From Phymatolithon calcareum (Eukaryota > Rhodophyta > Florideophyceae > Hapalidiales), in assembly GCA_977006965.1 (NCBI GenBank), contig OZ345375.1, positions 992,001-1,056,000 on the forward strand: 64,000 nt of DNA. Reading direction: 5' to 3'. The notes under the pieces were generated by a model, which saw nothing but the letters and a program-made list of their open reading frames with translations, was not told where the DNA came from and searched no databases. A program made the position numbers and the translations under genes. Below, in pieces: positions 21,076 through 32,066 of this stretch (position 1 is its first letter; each line of letters starts with the position of its first letter).

Positions 21076-23405
21076 CTCAGAAGTAGAGTGCGGAAAATTC
21101 GTAGCACCTCTTTGTTAACCCGCTCAATGCCGCCGTTAGACCATGGTGTATATGGTAGTGTGAAATGATGCTTGGCCTTCAGACCGCGTGTCACTAGACG
21201 AACTGTCTCGTTTTGGAAGTGAGAGCCACCATCGGACATGAGCGCTGCCGGTGGCGAGAATGCGCTTGACCATTCTAGAATCGCGTGAGCTGCGTTTTCA
21301 GAATTCGCTGCTTCGAAGGGAAAAAGCCAAACATAGGATGAGAAATCGTCACGCAAAAGTAGCAAGTACTTAAAGCCGGTCGCACTTGGGATCATCTCCA
21401 GATAGTCAAATTGGAGAAGATCATTTGCCTTAGTGCCGTGAAATGCGGGCCCAAATGGGCGCGGCTCTCCGGTACCACGCCCTGTTGACAAGCAGTGGAT
21501 GCATTGCTGCACGAAAGTACGCGCATCAGAGACGACGGTGTTCCAGAAATAGTGCTTGCGAATGGCATCCGCGGTCGTCTTTGCTCCACGATGTCCTGCC
21601 GCTGATGTATGCTCGATGATACAGATGCGGAGCTGTAGGTCGTCCGACTCAGCTGGAATCCATACTGCATTGCTCGCGTCACGCCACAGTCCTTGTATCT
21701 TAGATAAGCCTTCAGGCTTTGATGTGATGTGTTTGGTCTGTTCGGACTGAATCTCTGATTCGGAGGGCCACTCAAAATCCTTGTCGGAGGTTGAAACCAG
21801 AGGAGGGATGCTGATGAGTCGACGTATTAAGGGCGGTGCACTCCATTGCCCTAGGAGATCGGCCCACACATTGTCAGTACCCACTATGTGGTAGCAGACG
21901 AAATCAAACATCGATAAACTGACCGCCCAACGTAGCAACTTCTTTACAGATCCGAGAGAAAGGTCTGGTATGAGGCATAGTGGATCAAAGATAAAGATCA
22001 AATTGCTATGGTCGGTATACAAGTTGAACCCATGTGGAGTTGCTAGGAGCCAACGCATGCGTTCACATGATGCCATAACCGCGTACGCCTCTTTTTCCAA
22101 TATCGCCCATCCCATCTGCGTGGAGTCAAAACGGCCAGACATGAACGCGAGGGGCTCATGATTTTGCTCTTCATGAGGCAGTGACAGCTCTGCGTAGGGG
22201 ACCTGGGTGATGATACCATCGCTGGCGTCGGTATATAAGCATAGACGTTTGGATGGGTCGCGATGAGTAAGAGTGCACTGGTGGGCCAGCGCTGCTTTGA
22301 AATGCTCAAAACGCTCGGTATGTTTTTCCGACCACCCAACAGCCTCAAGTTGTATCTTAGCGACTGCCCGCTTCGTTCGCTTACAGGCGTGGTCATAGAC
22401 GAGCTCCATGACTTCGTGGAGTGCAGCGGTGAGATTGGCGAATTCAGGGATAGCAGTTCGAACCCATTGCATAGCGCAGACAAATTGATGTAAATGGGCT
22501 CCTGTTGTTGGAGTTTCCATGCTTAGTAGTCCCTCAAGCCGCTTCGGGTCAAATCGTATACCCTTGGCATTGATGATTCTGCCACACCAGCGAACCGAAC
22601 GACCAAACAAGATGCATTTCATCGGGTGAAGTTTCAGCTTATGTTCCTTGCACTTTTTGAGGAATATCTCAATACAATTGAAGAGCTTCGTGATATTCGT
22701 TGCATGTAGTAGTATATCATCCAGCCATCCTAGGTAGTTTTTGGCAAAAATCGGATTGAAGATGGCGGAAAGTGACGACTGCAAGTGAGAAACGGCACTT
22801 GTTAAGCCATGTAACACTCGTGTGGGAGTGAATACTCCGTCAGGAGTCACGAAAGACTGACATTCCTGGCTTTCGGCCGCTAATGGTAGCTGCCAGTAAG
22901 CGTGGGAAAGGTCAAAGTTGGAGTAGCAGGTGGAGCCTTGGAGCGTGCGTGGCTCATTTTCAAGGTTCGGCATTAGGTATGCGTGCTTCAAGGTGTACTT
23001 GATAACGCCTCGAAGGTCAGCGGTGAAACGCCATTGCACGGTCCCCGTTTTCGGTACGAGTAGAGGTGCGGATGCCCACGAAGCAGTAAGGTTGGGATAT
23101 GCCATGCCTTTCTGACACAAAGAGTCAGTAAAAGTGCCCAAGAACTCTCTCTGAGATTGAGAGTAGTTCCTTAGTTTCGCCTTAATTGGAACAGCATCAG
23201 GTGTCAGTCGGATTTCCAAAGGGGGGATATCAGCTGGCGGTCCAGAAGAGAGCCTTGTACGAAAAACATCGATGTGTTCGTGGACAATTGACGCGAGCTT
23301 GTCATGATGATCGTCCTTAAGTCCGTTATCCTTCGCTTGTTGTAGCATTTCCGTGACAACGTTCGTGCCTTCATCCGACTGGTCTATGTCGACTGGGTCC
23401 AACAA
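21042..23405 (-). CDS. Gypsy-1 Pol: RT, RNase H, integrase
   Basis: 787 codons. RT residues about 80-290 with DLSHAYWQL (165-173) and the catalytic WLDD at 227-230, where the usual Y of YxDD is replaced. RNase H at about 388-520, first Asp in LYTDAS at 393. Integrase zinc site H599, H605, C635, C638 and core D667, D725, E761 (NGGIERVNKE). The true entry is probably by -1 frameshift from the protease frame at 23417-23423, since no ATG opens this frame; the nominal start is a TTG. The frame closes at 21042 because of a shift just past the core E, cutting off the integrase C-terminus. Confidence 0.9.
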   Translation of the reverse strand: MLDPVDIDQSDEGTNVVTEMLQQAKDNGLKDDHHDKLASIVHEHIDVFRTRLSSGPPADIPPLEIRLTPDAVPIKAKLRNYSQSQREFLGTFTDSLCQKGMAYPNLTASWASAPLLVPKTGTVQWRFTADLRGVIKYTLKHAYLMPNLENEPRTLQGSTCYSNFDLSHAYWQLPLAAESQECQSFVTPDGVFTPTRVLHGLTSAVSHLQSSLSAIFNPIFAKNYLGWLDDILLHATNITKLFNCIEIFLKKCKEHKLKLHPMKCILFGRSVRWCGRIINAKGIRFDPKRLEGLLSMETPTTGAHLHQFVCAMQWVRTAIPEFANLTAALHEVMELVYDHACKRTKRAVAKIQLEAVGWSEKHTERFEHFKAALAHQCTLTHRDPSKRLCLYTDASDGIITQVPYAELSLPHEEQNHEPLAFMSGRFDSTQMGWAILEKEAYAVMASCERMRWLLATPHGFNLYTDHSNLIFIFDPLCLIPDLSLGSVKKLLRWAVSLSMFDFVCYHIVGTDNVWADLLGQWSAPPLIRRLISIPPLVSTSDKDFEWPSESEIQSEQTKHITSKPEGLSKIQGLWRDASNAVWIPAESDDLQLRICIIEHTSAAGHRGAKTTADAIRKHYFWNTVVSDARTFVQQCIHCLSTGRGTGEPRPFGPAFHGTKANDLLQFDYLEMIPSATGFKYLLLLRDDFSSYVWLFPFEAANSENAAHAILEWSSAFSPPAALMSDGGSHFQNETVRLVTRGLKAKHHFTLPYTPWSNGGIERVNKEVLRIFRTLLLSCAWTTLSGRT

Positions 23406-24337
23406 TGCCGGATCGGGAAAGGGTCGTCATCCTTGCGAGCCTCAAGGAAATTTACTCGCGGACGAGAAGGGTCTAGATTAAAGCTTTGCTTCAATGCTGG
23501 TGTGGCATGCGTCTTGTCTGGAGCCGTGCCAAACTGGGTGATCGATGTCATTAAGCGACTTACATATCCTGACGTCATGTCCGTGGTTGGGTTACTAACT
23601 TCCGCGCAGTCTGTGCCGCCAAGATTGTCTCTGTTTTGCTCCAGTAGCGTTGAAGTGTCGATGCGTAGGTGCTGTAAGACTGGACGCCCAATAAGTATAG
23701 GTTCTCCTGTCATTTTATCATCTGCAATCAAGTAAGAGATGTTCTTCATAGCCATGCTTCCAACGCGTAATTGAAGAGTAGTACTTGCAACCTCTGAGTC
23801 AAATGTTCGCGAAAACGTGAATTCGCATGTTTGGTCCTCCTTTTGTAGAGCCACCTTCAACACAACTGGCTTGATAGCTCGAATGCGACCAATGCCCATC
23901 ATGGCCGCTTTCTCCGCCACAGTAGGACAAATTAAAGTGTCGTCGCTTCCATCATCAAATCGGGCAACTGTGCGCAACGAAACTTCATCGTCGGACAATA
24001 TAGCCTGTACTGCGCCATTACAGTTGTTTTTCTTATTTCCGATACGGCTTACGCCGCCGGAGGATTTCCGTTCACCCGTCTTAGAGCGAGTGCGACTAGA
24101 GATGGGGTCTGCAACTAGCGCAGCAGCTGCAGCCGCCGCTTTATCAGCCTTTTTCTTGCGATCGTCAGCTTTGTACTGAGATTTCTGCTCTTTGGTAGCC
24201 CAATCACAGTCATTGATGAAATGAAGTCTGTCATCTTCAGGAAGACGTTCCTGGCAAGCCGGATGTGGGCAAGGAGGAGGAGTCTTTTTCGTCTTTGGTT
24301 TCGATGAGGATGTCGTCGTGACATTGGTCTCGGACAC
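23384..24337 (-). CDS. Gypsy-1 zinc knuckle and aspartic protease
   Basis: 317 codons. A zinc-knuckle-like C23, C28, H39, C44, a Lys/Ala-rich linker, then the protease site FDDGSDDTLI with catalytic Asp at about 129, and a GRPVLQHLRI flap-like motif further on. The frame overlaps pol by some 40 bases and ends at 23384. The equivalent region in the decayed relative is at 44768-45286. Confidence 0.85.
   Translation of the reverse strand: MSETNVTTTSSSKPKTKKTPPPCPHPACQERLPEDDRLHFINDCDWATKEQKSQYKADDRKKKADKAAAAAAALVADPISSRTRSKTGERKSSGGVSRIGNKKNNCNGAVQAILSDDEVSLRTVARFDDGSDDTLICPTVAEKAAMMGIGRIRAIKPVVLKVALQKEDQTCEFTFSRTFDSEVASTTLQLRVGSMAMKNISYLIADDKMTGEPILIGRPVLQHLRIDTSTLLEQNRDNLGGTDCAEVSNPTTDMTSGYVSRLMTSITQFGTAPDKTHATPALKQSFNLDPSRPRVNFLEARKDDDPFPIRHCWTQST
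23417..23423 (-). promoter_or_regulatory. Candidate -1 ribosomal frameshift heptamer between protease and pol
   Basis: Minus strand reads C CCT TTC in the protease frame, an X XXY YYZ heptamer. Slipping back one base enters the pol frame (PFPDPALLDPVD) directly. The pol frame is -1 relative to protease, as required. Confidence 0.6.
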
Positions 24338-25171
24338 AGAGGAGCGATTGTTCTACTGCCACTTCCGCTATTTCGAGGACGCCCACCGCCACCTCCGTCG
24401 CTGGAACCATTCGGAAGTTCACCTTGATTTCAACAAGGGCTTACGAGGTCCATCATCGACCAACTGGAATGCTTCGGCAAGCTTAGTCGCGTGGGCAAAG
24501 AAACCTTGGAAATCTTTCCGCAACGAGTAATGACTGAGGTCGAGGTCATCATTCAGACGGGATTGTAAAGATGCGGGAAGAATTTGGGAGAGGACATGCT
24601 GGACAGCTACCTTAGGCGCATCTTGTAAAATCCAGTTCAGACCATGCTGTCGAAGCAAACTGTGGTAGGACACGAATAGTGCTTCCATTCTTGAGGTTGC
24701 GCTGCGATCCGTCATATCCAAGCGGAGGGTCTTGCTTACTACGGCATCAAGCGTTCAGAGAGTGATAGTCTCCTTGCTTGCCTCCACCTTCTTGTCCAGA
24801 AATACGCGAAGTTCTTCGTCTGTGAGAGCTTCATATGAATCAACCTTATTCCCGGTGGTACTTTTGATGAGACCCATGGCAAGAACGGAAAGTATCCATT
24901 CCGAGTCGACGCAAAATTTTAGAGCGACAGGACGCTCGGTTGATTCGGCAGGAGCTATTAGACGGTGCCGGGCATCGACTTCAGTTACGTATTGATCGTA
25001 CTTTCTCAAAAATCGTCGAACACTTTCCGAGTCGCTCTTGCTGACGGTTGGATAATTCAAACTTGTCGTGATGGAGTTTTGAGTTCGGATGGTCACTACG
25101 GAGAGTTGGGATGCAGATGGAGAAGGCGCTCCATCCGCTGGATCTGGCATTTCGGGGTGAATCGAAAGCAA
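24338..25171 (-). pseudogene. Gypsy-1 Gag, broken
   Basis: Start at 25171 with SLNYPTVSKSDSESVRRFL, an in-frame TGA near 24755, then LDMTDRSATSRMEALFVSY to 24419 and another TGA. All pieces lie in the protease frame except a shift near 24420, so a few point changes inactivated it. Capsid-type Gag is assigned by position and by matching segments in the decayed copy at 45478-46334. Confidence 0.75.
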
Positions 25172-25189
25172 AACTCGAAAAATGAATTT

Positions 25190-25468
25190 GTGGGTGGTTG
25201 CGGTGCCTTCCTGTGCTCGAGCGACTTATATACCCCTAGATGAGTGAAGCTAACCATGAAGACACGTGTGGTCTCACATGCTGGGTGTCGGTTGCTTCTA
25301 ATCGCTATGATCGCCTAACCGACACTATCGTGGTAATGCTGATAATCGTGACTGTTTAAGCACACTGCGAATACGATACCGAACGTTAGAAGTATCGTAT
25401 TGCCAAAGAAGCTCTTAACTCACAGAGTCGTTATGCGAGAAGAGTAAACGATTGCTCGATGAGCTACA
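25190..25468 (-). repeat. Gypsy-1 5' LTR (right side)
   Basis: 279 bp; matches the left LTR except for an internal gap of about 15 bp after CGGTGCCTTCC and a different edge (TGTGGGTGGTT for TGTGCAAAAAT). Confidence 0.85.
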
Positions 25469-25792
25469 GTACGTCAAGATGGAGATGATTTGTTCGAGTA
25501 AACCGATCCACTAAAGGTTGACACGAATATCGCCGAGAGTCCGGTTGCGAATTGCGCGGATGGAGAAATGGATGGCACCGATCGAGACGGAAAAGAAGAG
25601 GAGGAGGACCTCCAGGTCATCAATATCTTTCCGCCACGGGACGACTCCAAGCTGCAATACAAAAGTGATGATGGGCAGAGAATCGACCACGACCTTGACA
25701 TCGCTGAAGACTGAGAACAACGACGATAGGAAATATGTGCCAGCGATGAACGGAACAAAAAACTCTCTGTTTGAAATGGCGAAAGCGGCCAT
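25469..25792 (-). pseudogene. Membrane protein copy B, N-terminal part
   Basis: From the Met at 25792 (MAAFAISNREFF) it repeats copy A residues 6-97 with few changes, then hits an in-frame stop at 25511-25513 where copy A has WWIGLLGQ; the matching sequence continues to the Gypsy junction at 25468. A 5' extension of the open frame to 26040 is not conserved in copy A. Confidence 0.75.
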
Positions 25793-26000
25793 TTCGAAAG
25801 GAAAAGCGGGCTGAGAAGGGTCGAGGATGGTGCTAGGTTGGCAGTGATCTTTATAGACCGTGGTGGTGCCAGGTTGGCGGTGCTCGTTTTATACCGTGGC
25901 CACAGCTTTAAGGAATTATCGCTGCCACTTTGCACGTGTCGTGCAATGATGCGTCTCTGAATGGAAACGTGCGGAGACGGTTCAACTAAACTGTATAGTG

Positions 26001-26160
26001 CGTGCTGAAGAAAAAAAAGGAAGTGCAAAATTAAATTCAACCGTGCCCCATCCTACTTAGTGACCGCTGAACAAAAAGACAAAAGTGTAAAATGAATCAT
26101 ACTCAGGACCGAGTTGCTCCAGATCATGCTGCAGAATAGACAGAAATGAAAAATTAATTT
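26001..26160. repeat. Motif array of unit B, three copies
   Basis: Cores at 26001 (CGTGCTGAAGAAAAA), about 26065 and about 26125, in the position and orientation of the array in unit A. Between copies the same CATACTCA-GACCGAGTTGC piece occurs. Confidence 0.7.
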
Positions 26161-26549
26161 GAATCTGGTCCGTCATACTGTACAGCACTCGAGTGTGATA
26201 GCATTCCCCACCGCCTATGGCAGACGGTAGGTTTCAACGGTCTACACACTGAAAGGTAGTAACTGAGGAAGCAGTGCCCGTATATTCGTAAGATTGTGAG
26301 ACTTTTTTAAAAGTCAAATAAAGTTCAATTGAAAAAAAAGTACTCGAGTGTGGTGGTCGACAACGAGGAGCGTACGCTCGGTTGCCAGAAGTTTTATTTA
26401 TTTTCAGAATAATTTGTTCTATTTTTGACGGGCTGAAAAAATTACCTGTTTGGCGAGCGAAACAGGTTCACTGAAATACTGTATACAGCAATGGAACCTT
26501 CCCTTTGTGTTGGCCACACCTAAACAATCTTCACTCAAAATCGTTAATC

Positions 26550-28053
26550 ATGGGTCGAGGAAAAGCTGTGCTTGACGTTGATGACATTCGCGGTTCTTGC
26601 AGTTCTTGCTCGGAACATTTTGCTCCAATTCTCGCCGAACTTGAAGACGTACGTTCACCAGGTCACCTCAAAGCACGACGACAATGGCTGTCGTCCCATG
26701 CATTGAGCTCAAGAGGGGAGTGGGTTGGACATGCTCAATGTCTGGCTAAGCTCACAAGGACCAACAAAGAAACTCTGGCCAAGTTGCGTCGTTGCTACCT
26801 AGAAAAAAGTCTGCAACGGTGCAAATATCCCGCCTATATGGTAGTGCAAAATGAGACATTGCTGAAAGACTTGGTGGGGCCTGATGAGTGGTCATCGCTT
26901 GAAGTTCGACGAAAGTGGCTAAAACATCTAATGGAGGACACAGGGAACCAGCGTACAATAGTTTTTCTACGTGTTGACTCAAGCTCGCCACCATTGCATG
27001 GTAACGTGTTCAAAAAGGTTGCCCAGAAGCAAGAGTAGTTCGAACTGTTCAAGATTTTTGTCATTGCTCACAGTGCGCCAACTAGACCGCAGCTGCGAGG
27101 CGAGACATATTATTTCAAACCCACTATCCGAAGAATCCGTCCCCCGGCAAAACTAAAGGAAAGTGACAGCGAAGTTCAATATGAACGATACCGCGAAATG
27201 ATGCACGAATCGCTCACGTTTCAGTTCAACGAAAGTCTAAAAGCACACACTCCACCACTCCAAACAGTTGGACACGATACCATTTGTCGGTGGCTCAAGC
27301 GGTAGTTCCCTTTCCACAGTGTAGTTCCTGTGCAATCTGCCTCTCATCGCTTGAAGTACGTAACCATCTCTGATCTTCTAACCGCGGCATCCCTCGAAGA
27401 AGAACGCCAAGAACATCTGCGAAATATAACAGCATTATCTTTTCTGCCTGCTATGACCCGGATCTGAAAGCCTGCTCATCGACGACGAACAACCGCGCGG
27501 ATAAAAGTTGGCACTGTAGAGGGAGCCCTCTTTCGTTCTATTCACGAAAGGTTGACGATCCCTCCACACTCTCACTATACGACGACGCAGCAGCTGTTCA
27601 CGCCGTCCTCCGCAGAAAAGTCCACTGACGACGACGACAGAAAAGCCGGCGACCGGACTCCGCCTGTTACAGCCTTAGTTCCGCGCATGCTCGAATTTCT
27701 GGCGCTACAACGGCAGAGCGAGGAAACTGCGCAGAACCTCAAGGTCAAGCTATTGCTGCTCTGTGCGCCAAGCAAGCGAACAAAGTGACTGTCTTCGATA
27801 GCATCTCAGTTGTAGCGAAGGTGGAGGAGGAGCCTAAACCGGAGACGAGCGCGGTTGCCCCCGGTGGAAGCGCGATTGACGGCGCGGTGATGAGCGACGC
27901 TGAAGAGTCTGTTCATTCCAACTCATGCCACGCAGCCGCGTCGCCTTTCTCTTGCGCCAGTTCCTCGATGAATTCCACGTTGAGCCACAGGCTGCAATTG
28001 GAATCCATGCTCGAAAGTCTTCGCTTTCCGAATGTCATCTACCCGCTGTCCTA
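26550..28053 (+). pseudogene. Cys-containing unrecognised protein, copy B
   Basis: ATG at 26550 (MGRGKAVLD). The first frame runs uninterrupted to TAG at 27036 through SCSSCSEHF, GEWVGHAQCLAKL and EWSSLEVRRKWLKHL, a section that is frameshifted in copy A, so copy B shows the original reading. Further stops or shifts lie near 27036, 27100, 27304 and 27467. The tail (GGSAIDGAVMSDAEESVHS) reads to TAA at 28051-28053. The two copies are broken at different places, so the ancestral protein was probably about 480-500 residues. No family recognised; basic central part and acidic tail as in copy A. Confidence 0.55.
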
Positions 28054-28210
28054 AAAGGCTTCCCGCGTGAAGCTGGTCATGCTATTGACGCCTTACGAAG
28101 TGGTTTGACATAATTCAGCAGGCGAGAACTATCATACTCCTGCCTCAAATCGACACTGCCAAGTTGAGCATCAAATTTTATAGAGGAATTTGGGAGAATG
28201 TTCAGAAAAA

Positions 28211-30459
28211 GTGTCTATGTGACGGGAATTTTCCCTCAATTGAGGGAAAGAGAATCAATTCTTTCTTTGCTAACGAAAGCTACTCATTATTAGGCTCATC
28301 AACGGCATCAAGCTTATGGATGTGTTTCGCATGCTTAGCAAAACAGTTTCTACCTGCTGAAGTGCCACATATGTTGATTGCGGCGCCAGCAAGTCTACTA
28401 CATGATGAGAACACGACGGTTAATTCCTTGACTTGTCAGACTCTGCAGTTGTTTTGAACAGCTAAAGTAGTTATCATGCCACCTGTGGCTTACTTTTTCA
28501 TTTTCGGAGGAGTTAAGTGGGTTTCAATATCGCCCTTGTGTGCAAAAATGCGGTGCGTTCCATTTACTGAAGGTGTGTGCTCGAGCGACTTATATACCCC
28601 TAGATGAGTGAAGCTAACCATGAAGACACGTGTGGTCTCCTATGCTGGGTGTCGGTTGCTACTAATCGTTATGATCACCTAACCGACACTATCTTGGTAA
28701 TGCTGATGATCGTGACTGTTGAGAGACAGTGCGAATACGATACCGAACGTTAGAAGTATCGTATAGCCGAGGAAGCTCTTAACTCACATAGTCGTTATGC
28801 GAGAAGAGTAAACGGTAAGTTTGCTCGATGAGCTACACATTGGAGCAAATATACATTTTGGAGAACTGAACATCGATGATTATTGCGCGAGGCAGAATGA
28901 ATCCGGGAGGACAAGGCGCTTTGTACCAGAGTATGGGGCCACGAGACCGCGCAGTACAACTGTACTATGGGCAGCTTCACTTTCTAAAGCGTTTTGCTTC
29001 TCGCCCTCTGTCGTTTTCCCCAGATCAAGATGCAGCATTATCTCACGTCTTCCTTAGTCTGAATTTTGTAATTCGCAATCTTTCTCCAGTTTACGGTGGA
29101 TGGCGATGTACTGAAGGAGGCCATTTTCAATTCAATGACCTCCGTTGCCATACCAAAGAGATATGAACTTGGCAAAGCAAAACCAGGTCTCACAGAGACA
29201 CAGTGGGTTTTTTGTGATCATTACTAGCATCGATAAAATCCAGAACGAGCGCCCACCGGTACTGTACGGACGACATATTGCCTTGTTCACTTGGTTGCAC
29301 GGTGAGTGTGACGCACCGGAGGTATTCGGAGAACCTGGCTCTGGTCATCCCACTGTTTGAAAATGAAGGAGCGAGGATATGCTTATTCCCAATGGTAGAC
29401 TTTCATAAATCTCTTTGCGCCTAACCCCTGAGGACGAGTATTCCGAAAATCTTAGCCTCTGTTCTTCCTATTAGTTTCAGCTTTGTGGATCCCTAAGCAA
29501 TAATTGTTCGCAGGGGCACTCGGCGAAACATCGTCATGAAGGAATCGTACGGTGTGTGGAATCCGATGCCACCGTTCTCAAATATAACATCTCTATTTAT
29601 AGTGGGAACTTTCGAGGACTGACGGGGAATCATTCCCCCAATTGGACATAGAACTTGGCGCTCGAACTATGGCACTGCATAAGCAAAAATACTCTGTTCA
29701 CGGTCTGGCGCAATGACATCAAGCTCCTCTTGCGATTTTTGGTCCCAAGAACCATGCAGGGTGTAGGCGAGGGAAACCGCAAGAGGGCGTTCAGAGCTCC
29801 TTTTCATTGTATATTAGATTTGAGTTGTCTTCTGTCGAGAGTGTGGTTGATACTGAACCCAAAACTCGGCGTTCGGCGAAGAAGATGTTCGTCCGCGAGT
29901 ACTGTAAGCCGGCGGTTCAAGTAAAACATTTTGCCTGCTGGGACTCGATACAAGCATTCGAGAGAAACAAGCGCCTTTGTCAGACTTCCTTGCCTAGACG
30001 ATAACAATCTTGATAGTCTTAATCTTACTCTTTTCGATTGGTTTCTGAACAAGGACCCATTTCACGCGAAGTGACGTTCTCGAGCGACCCTTGATTTCAT
30101 CAACGTGCACCTCTTGATCCGTGCCGTTCACCTTTTTTGAACTGGAAAACGCTCCACATAGTCGGCAGCACTGTGCAGGACTTGTCACCGATGTTGCTTT
30201 GGTGTGTACGGCTGCACCGACCACTCGGCGCGGGTCTTTTTCTCGAGGTATGGCAGATGTCTATTTTCTGAGTGACAAGCAGATTTTCGTTCCTACCGGC
30301 GAACGGCGCGGTTTTAAGGCATTAAAAGGTGTACTCCCTATCAAGAACAAAAAGTCGCCTTTCCGAATCTGGCGCTCAAAATCTGTTCCGCATTCTTTTT
30401 ACAAACTTTTTCGAGCTTTTAAATCCATCCTCAATTGAGGGTGTTCGTCACATAGACAC
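28211..30459. mobile_element. Terminal-inverted-repeat element (DNA transposon or derivative) of unknown family
   Basis: Left end GTGTCTATGTGACG followed by a CCCTCAATTGAGGG palindrome (28211-28245). The right end is its inverted counterpart (CCTCAATTGAGG, then CGTCACATAGACAC to 30459). No target duplication is visible. A solo LTR (28539-28837) is inserted inside. Open frames such as plus 30121-30438 (ending in the right repeat) and minus 29994-30224 (CRLCGAFSSSKK, VHVDEIKGRSR) are short and unassigned, so the element is probably defective. Confidence 0.6.
28539..28837 (-). repeat. Solo LTR of the Gypsy-1 family
   Basis: 299 bp with both LTR termini (TGTGCAAAAATG, GAGCTACA) and no internal element. 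Flanks CCTTG and CATTG are an imperfect 5-bp duplication. It is left by recombination between LTRs of a former full element. Confidence 0.9.
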
Positions 30460-30935
30460 TAGATGTGGTTCTGTCATTTTTTGACTTTTGCGATGTTTTT
30501 ACATCCCTGGAATTGCCATTGGCTGCTCTTTACGTACTGCTTCTCATTGGTTAAAATGTCGCATGGTAAGATATATTAATTTTATTTTTAACGCATCTAG
30601 GGTTTTGATCTTTCAATTCTGAACTTGCTACTACTGTAGCGGTGCGAAAAACGAAAACTACAAATTGCTTAGATTTTGTTATCATAGATTTTTTGGCCAT
30701 CAATCTTTTCCTCGTACGAAGGTATTATGTGCAAATGGTGCACATCCCGTTACGCACATAACACCATGGTGATTGACTAGAGTAAGCTATTCTCTAGTGA
30801 TTACAATAAATGTAATCACTAAAGCGTGGTTGTGTTCTTTTAATGCCACGCAGCTTTTGTTGAAAACTGTGCTGCAGACGTAGGCTCCCTATTTATCTAA
30901 TACTTAAAGACCAACCGTAGGGACAGTACCGGCTT

Positions 30936-32066
30936 TTGGCAAAGAGATATCTTGTTGAACGTTGTTTTCAAGGAAGAGGCCTATACGCTATGGGCATCAT
31001 TGGCCCTGTGCTTGACCCAGAGAATATAATTTTGAGCGATTTTGACGAAGGCATACACCACTGTGCTCCTCAAAACGATGACACTGCATATGAAGATGAG
31101 CGTCCTCATCCTACCGAAGAAGCTTGGGAAGATCATGATATTTCGATGGATTTGGATGAAATTCGACAGGTAGGAGAAGGTCGGAACGCTGTGGACGAGG
31201 GTTCTGTATTGCCCCAGAATTTAGAGAAGTCCCGATAAAATAACTGCCTATTTCACTACACCAAATACATGACGCAGTGCGGTCATGAAGAGTACAACCT
31301 CGAAGGCTCAAAAGATATGGCGTTGGGATTTGCACTGCTCAATGAGGTAGAGCGCCTGAGTTTTGTGCGATCGATGATATTTGCCTGTGTGGCTCCCTCA
31401 GGAAAATCAAATACAATCTTTAATGAATCTGAAGATGCCAAAAAATATAAACGCAGGCTAAACGACGATGATCCTATGGCACTTGCTTCCATAGCATACT
31501 TTTTAAAAGGCCGTCAAATATGCCTCCCGGCCTTTGCTGTAATAGCACAGCTCTCAATCAGAACAATACAGAGCCACAGTATTCATCTAAGCAGAACTAT
31601 GCGTCCAACTGTGTACAAAACTATGCACTCCAAAGCGAGCCCAAAAATCTTGGCACTGACCTTTTTAAGAACTTATGCTGCACATTATCAGTCTATACTT
31701 CTTGGTCGCTGGGCATACAAAAATAAGTGTAATGGTTCCTTTGGGCATGTTAAGAGAAAACTGTCGAAAAGCAATTTACATGTCCCGGAAGAGATGCTTA
31801 AGTTAATTGAAAGCAGAGCAAGAAATTCAACTTGCGTCCTTTCGACAGAAGTGAGCTGGAGAAACTGGAAAGCTCTCTTACGTCAGTACCGTAAATTCCC
31901 GCAGCTCTCAAAATATCCACTCGATATGTCTTTGTATTTGAGAAGAACAGTCTTGCACGAGTACAAGTCAAGAATTTCACAAATTCTTTGGAGAAAAAGT
32001 CCTTATCTTTGCTACAAAGAAACATACCTACTATCACTATCGAGAATATGCAGCACTTCGATTTGA
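30936..32066 (+). pseudogene. Unrecognised protein, possibly from a mobile element
   Basis: Frame 30936-31238 has an acidic region ending in stop TAA. The same strand continues at 31269-32066 (265 codons) with SLxEV-like helical segments, MALASIAYFLKGRQICLPAF and SWRNWKALLRQYRKFPQL. The second frame ends near 32066 while a shifted frame stays open to 32248. The layout (acidic N-terminus, helical middle, WRxWK-type motif) is reminiscent of uncharacterised proteins in mobile elements, but I cannot name a family. Low GC and no second copy in this window. Confidence 0.35.

Larger units (their letters stand above)
20003..25468 (-). mobile_element. Gypsy-1, Ty3/Gypsy retrotransposon with chromodomain
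   Basis: LTRs at 20003-20304 and 25190-25468 enclose gag, protease, RT, RNase H, integrase and chromodomain on the minus strand in the Gypsy order. The host sequence is known from copy A. The target duplication is GTAGG on the left and GTACG on the right, one mismatch. The 5' LTR (right side) lacks about 15 bp near 25212 and its edge is altered, so no primer-binding site could be assigned. Frameshifts in gag and near the integrase end mean this copy is inactive. The RNase H-to-integrase region resembles Gypsy elements of oomycetes (family knowledge). Confidence 0.93.
18846..28180. repeat. Unit B of the duplicated two-gene segment
   Basis: Second copy of the 10651-17730 unit, carrying a complete Gypsy insertion (20003-25468). 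Without insertions it is shorter than unit A mainly because its spacer array has three motifs instead of about sixteen. Edges match unit A at about 18846 and exactly at 28180. Confidence 0.8.

Noticed and set aside
25170-25190. Primer-binding site of Gypsy-1
   Set aside because: The sequence inside the 5' LTR edge has no TGG start and the edge is altered; Gypsy-2 at 46446 also shows no tRNA-like match.
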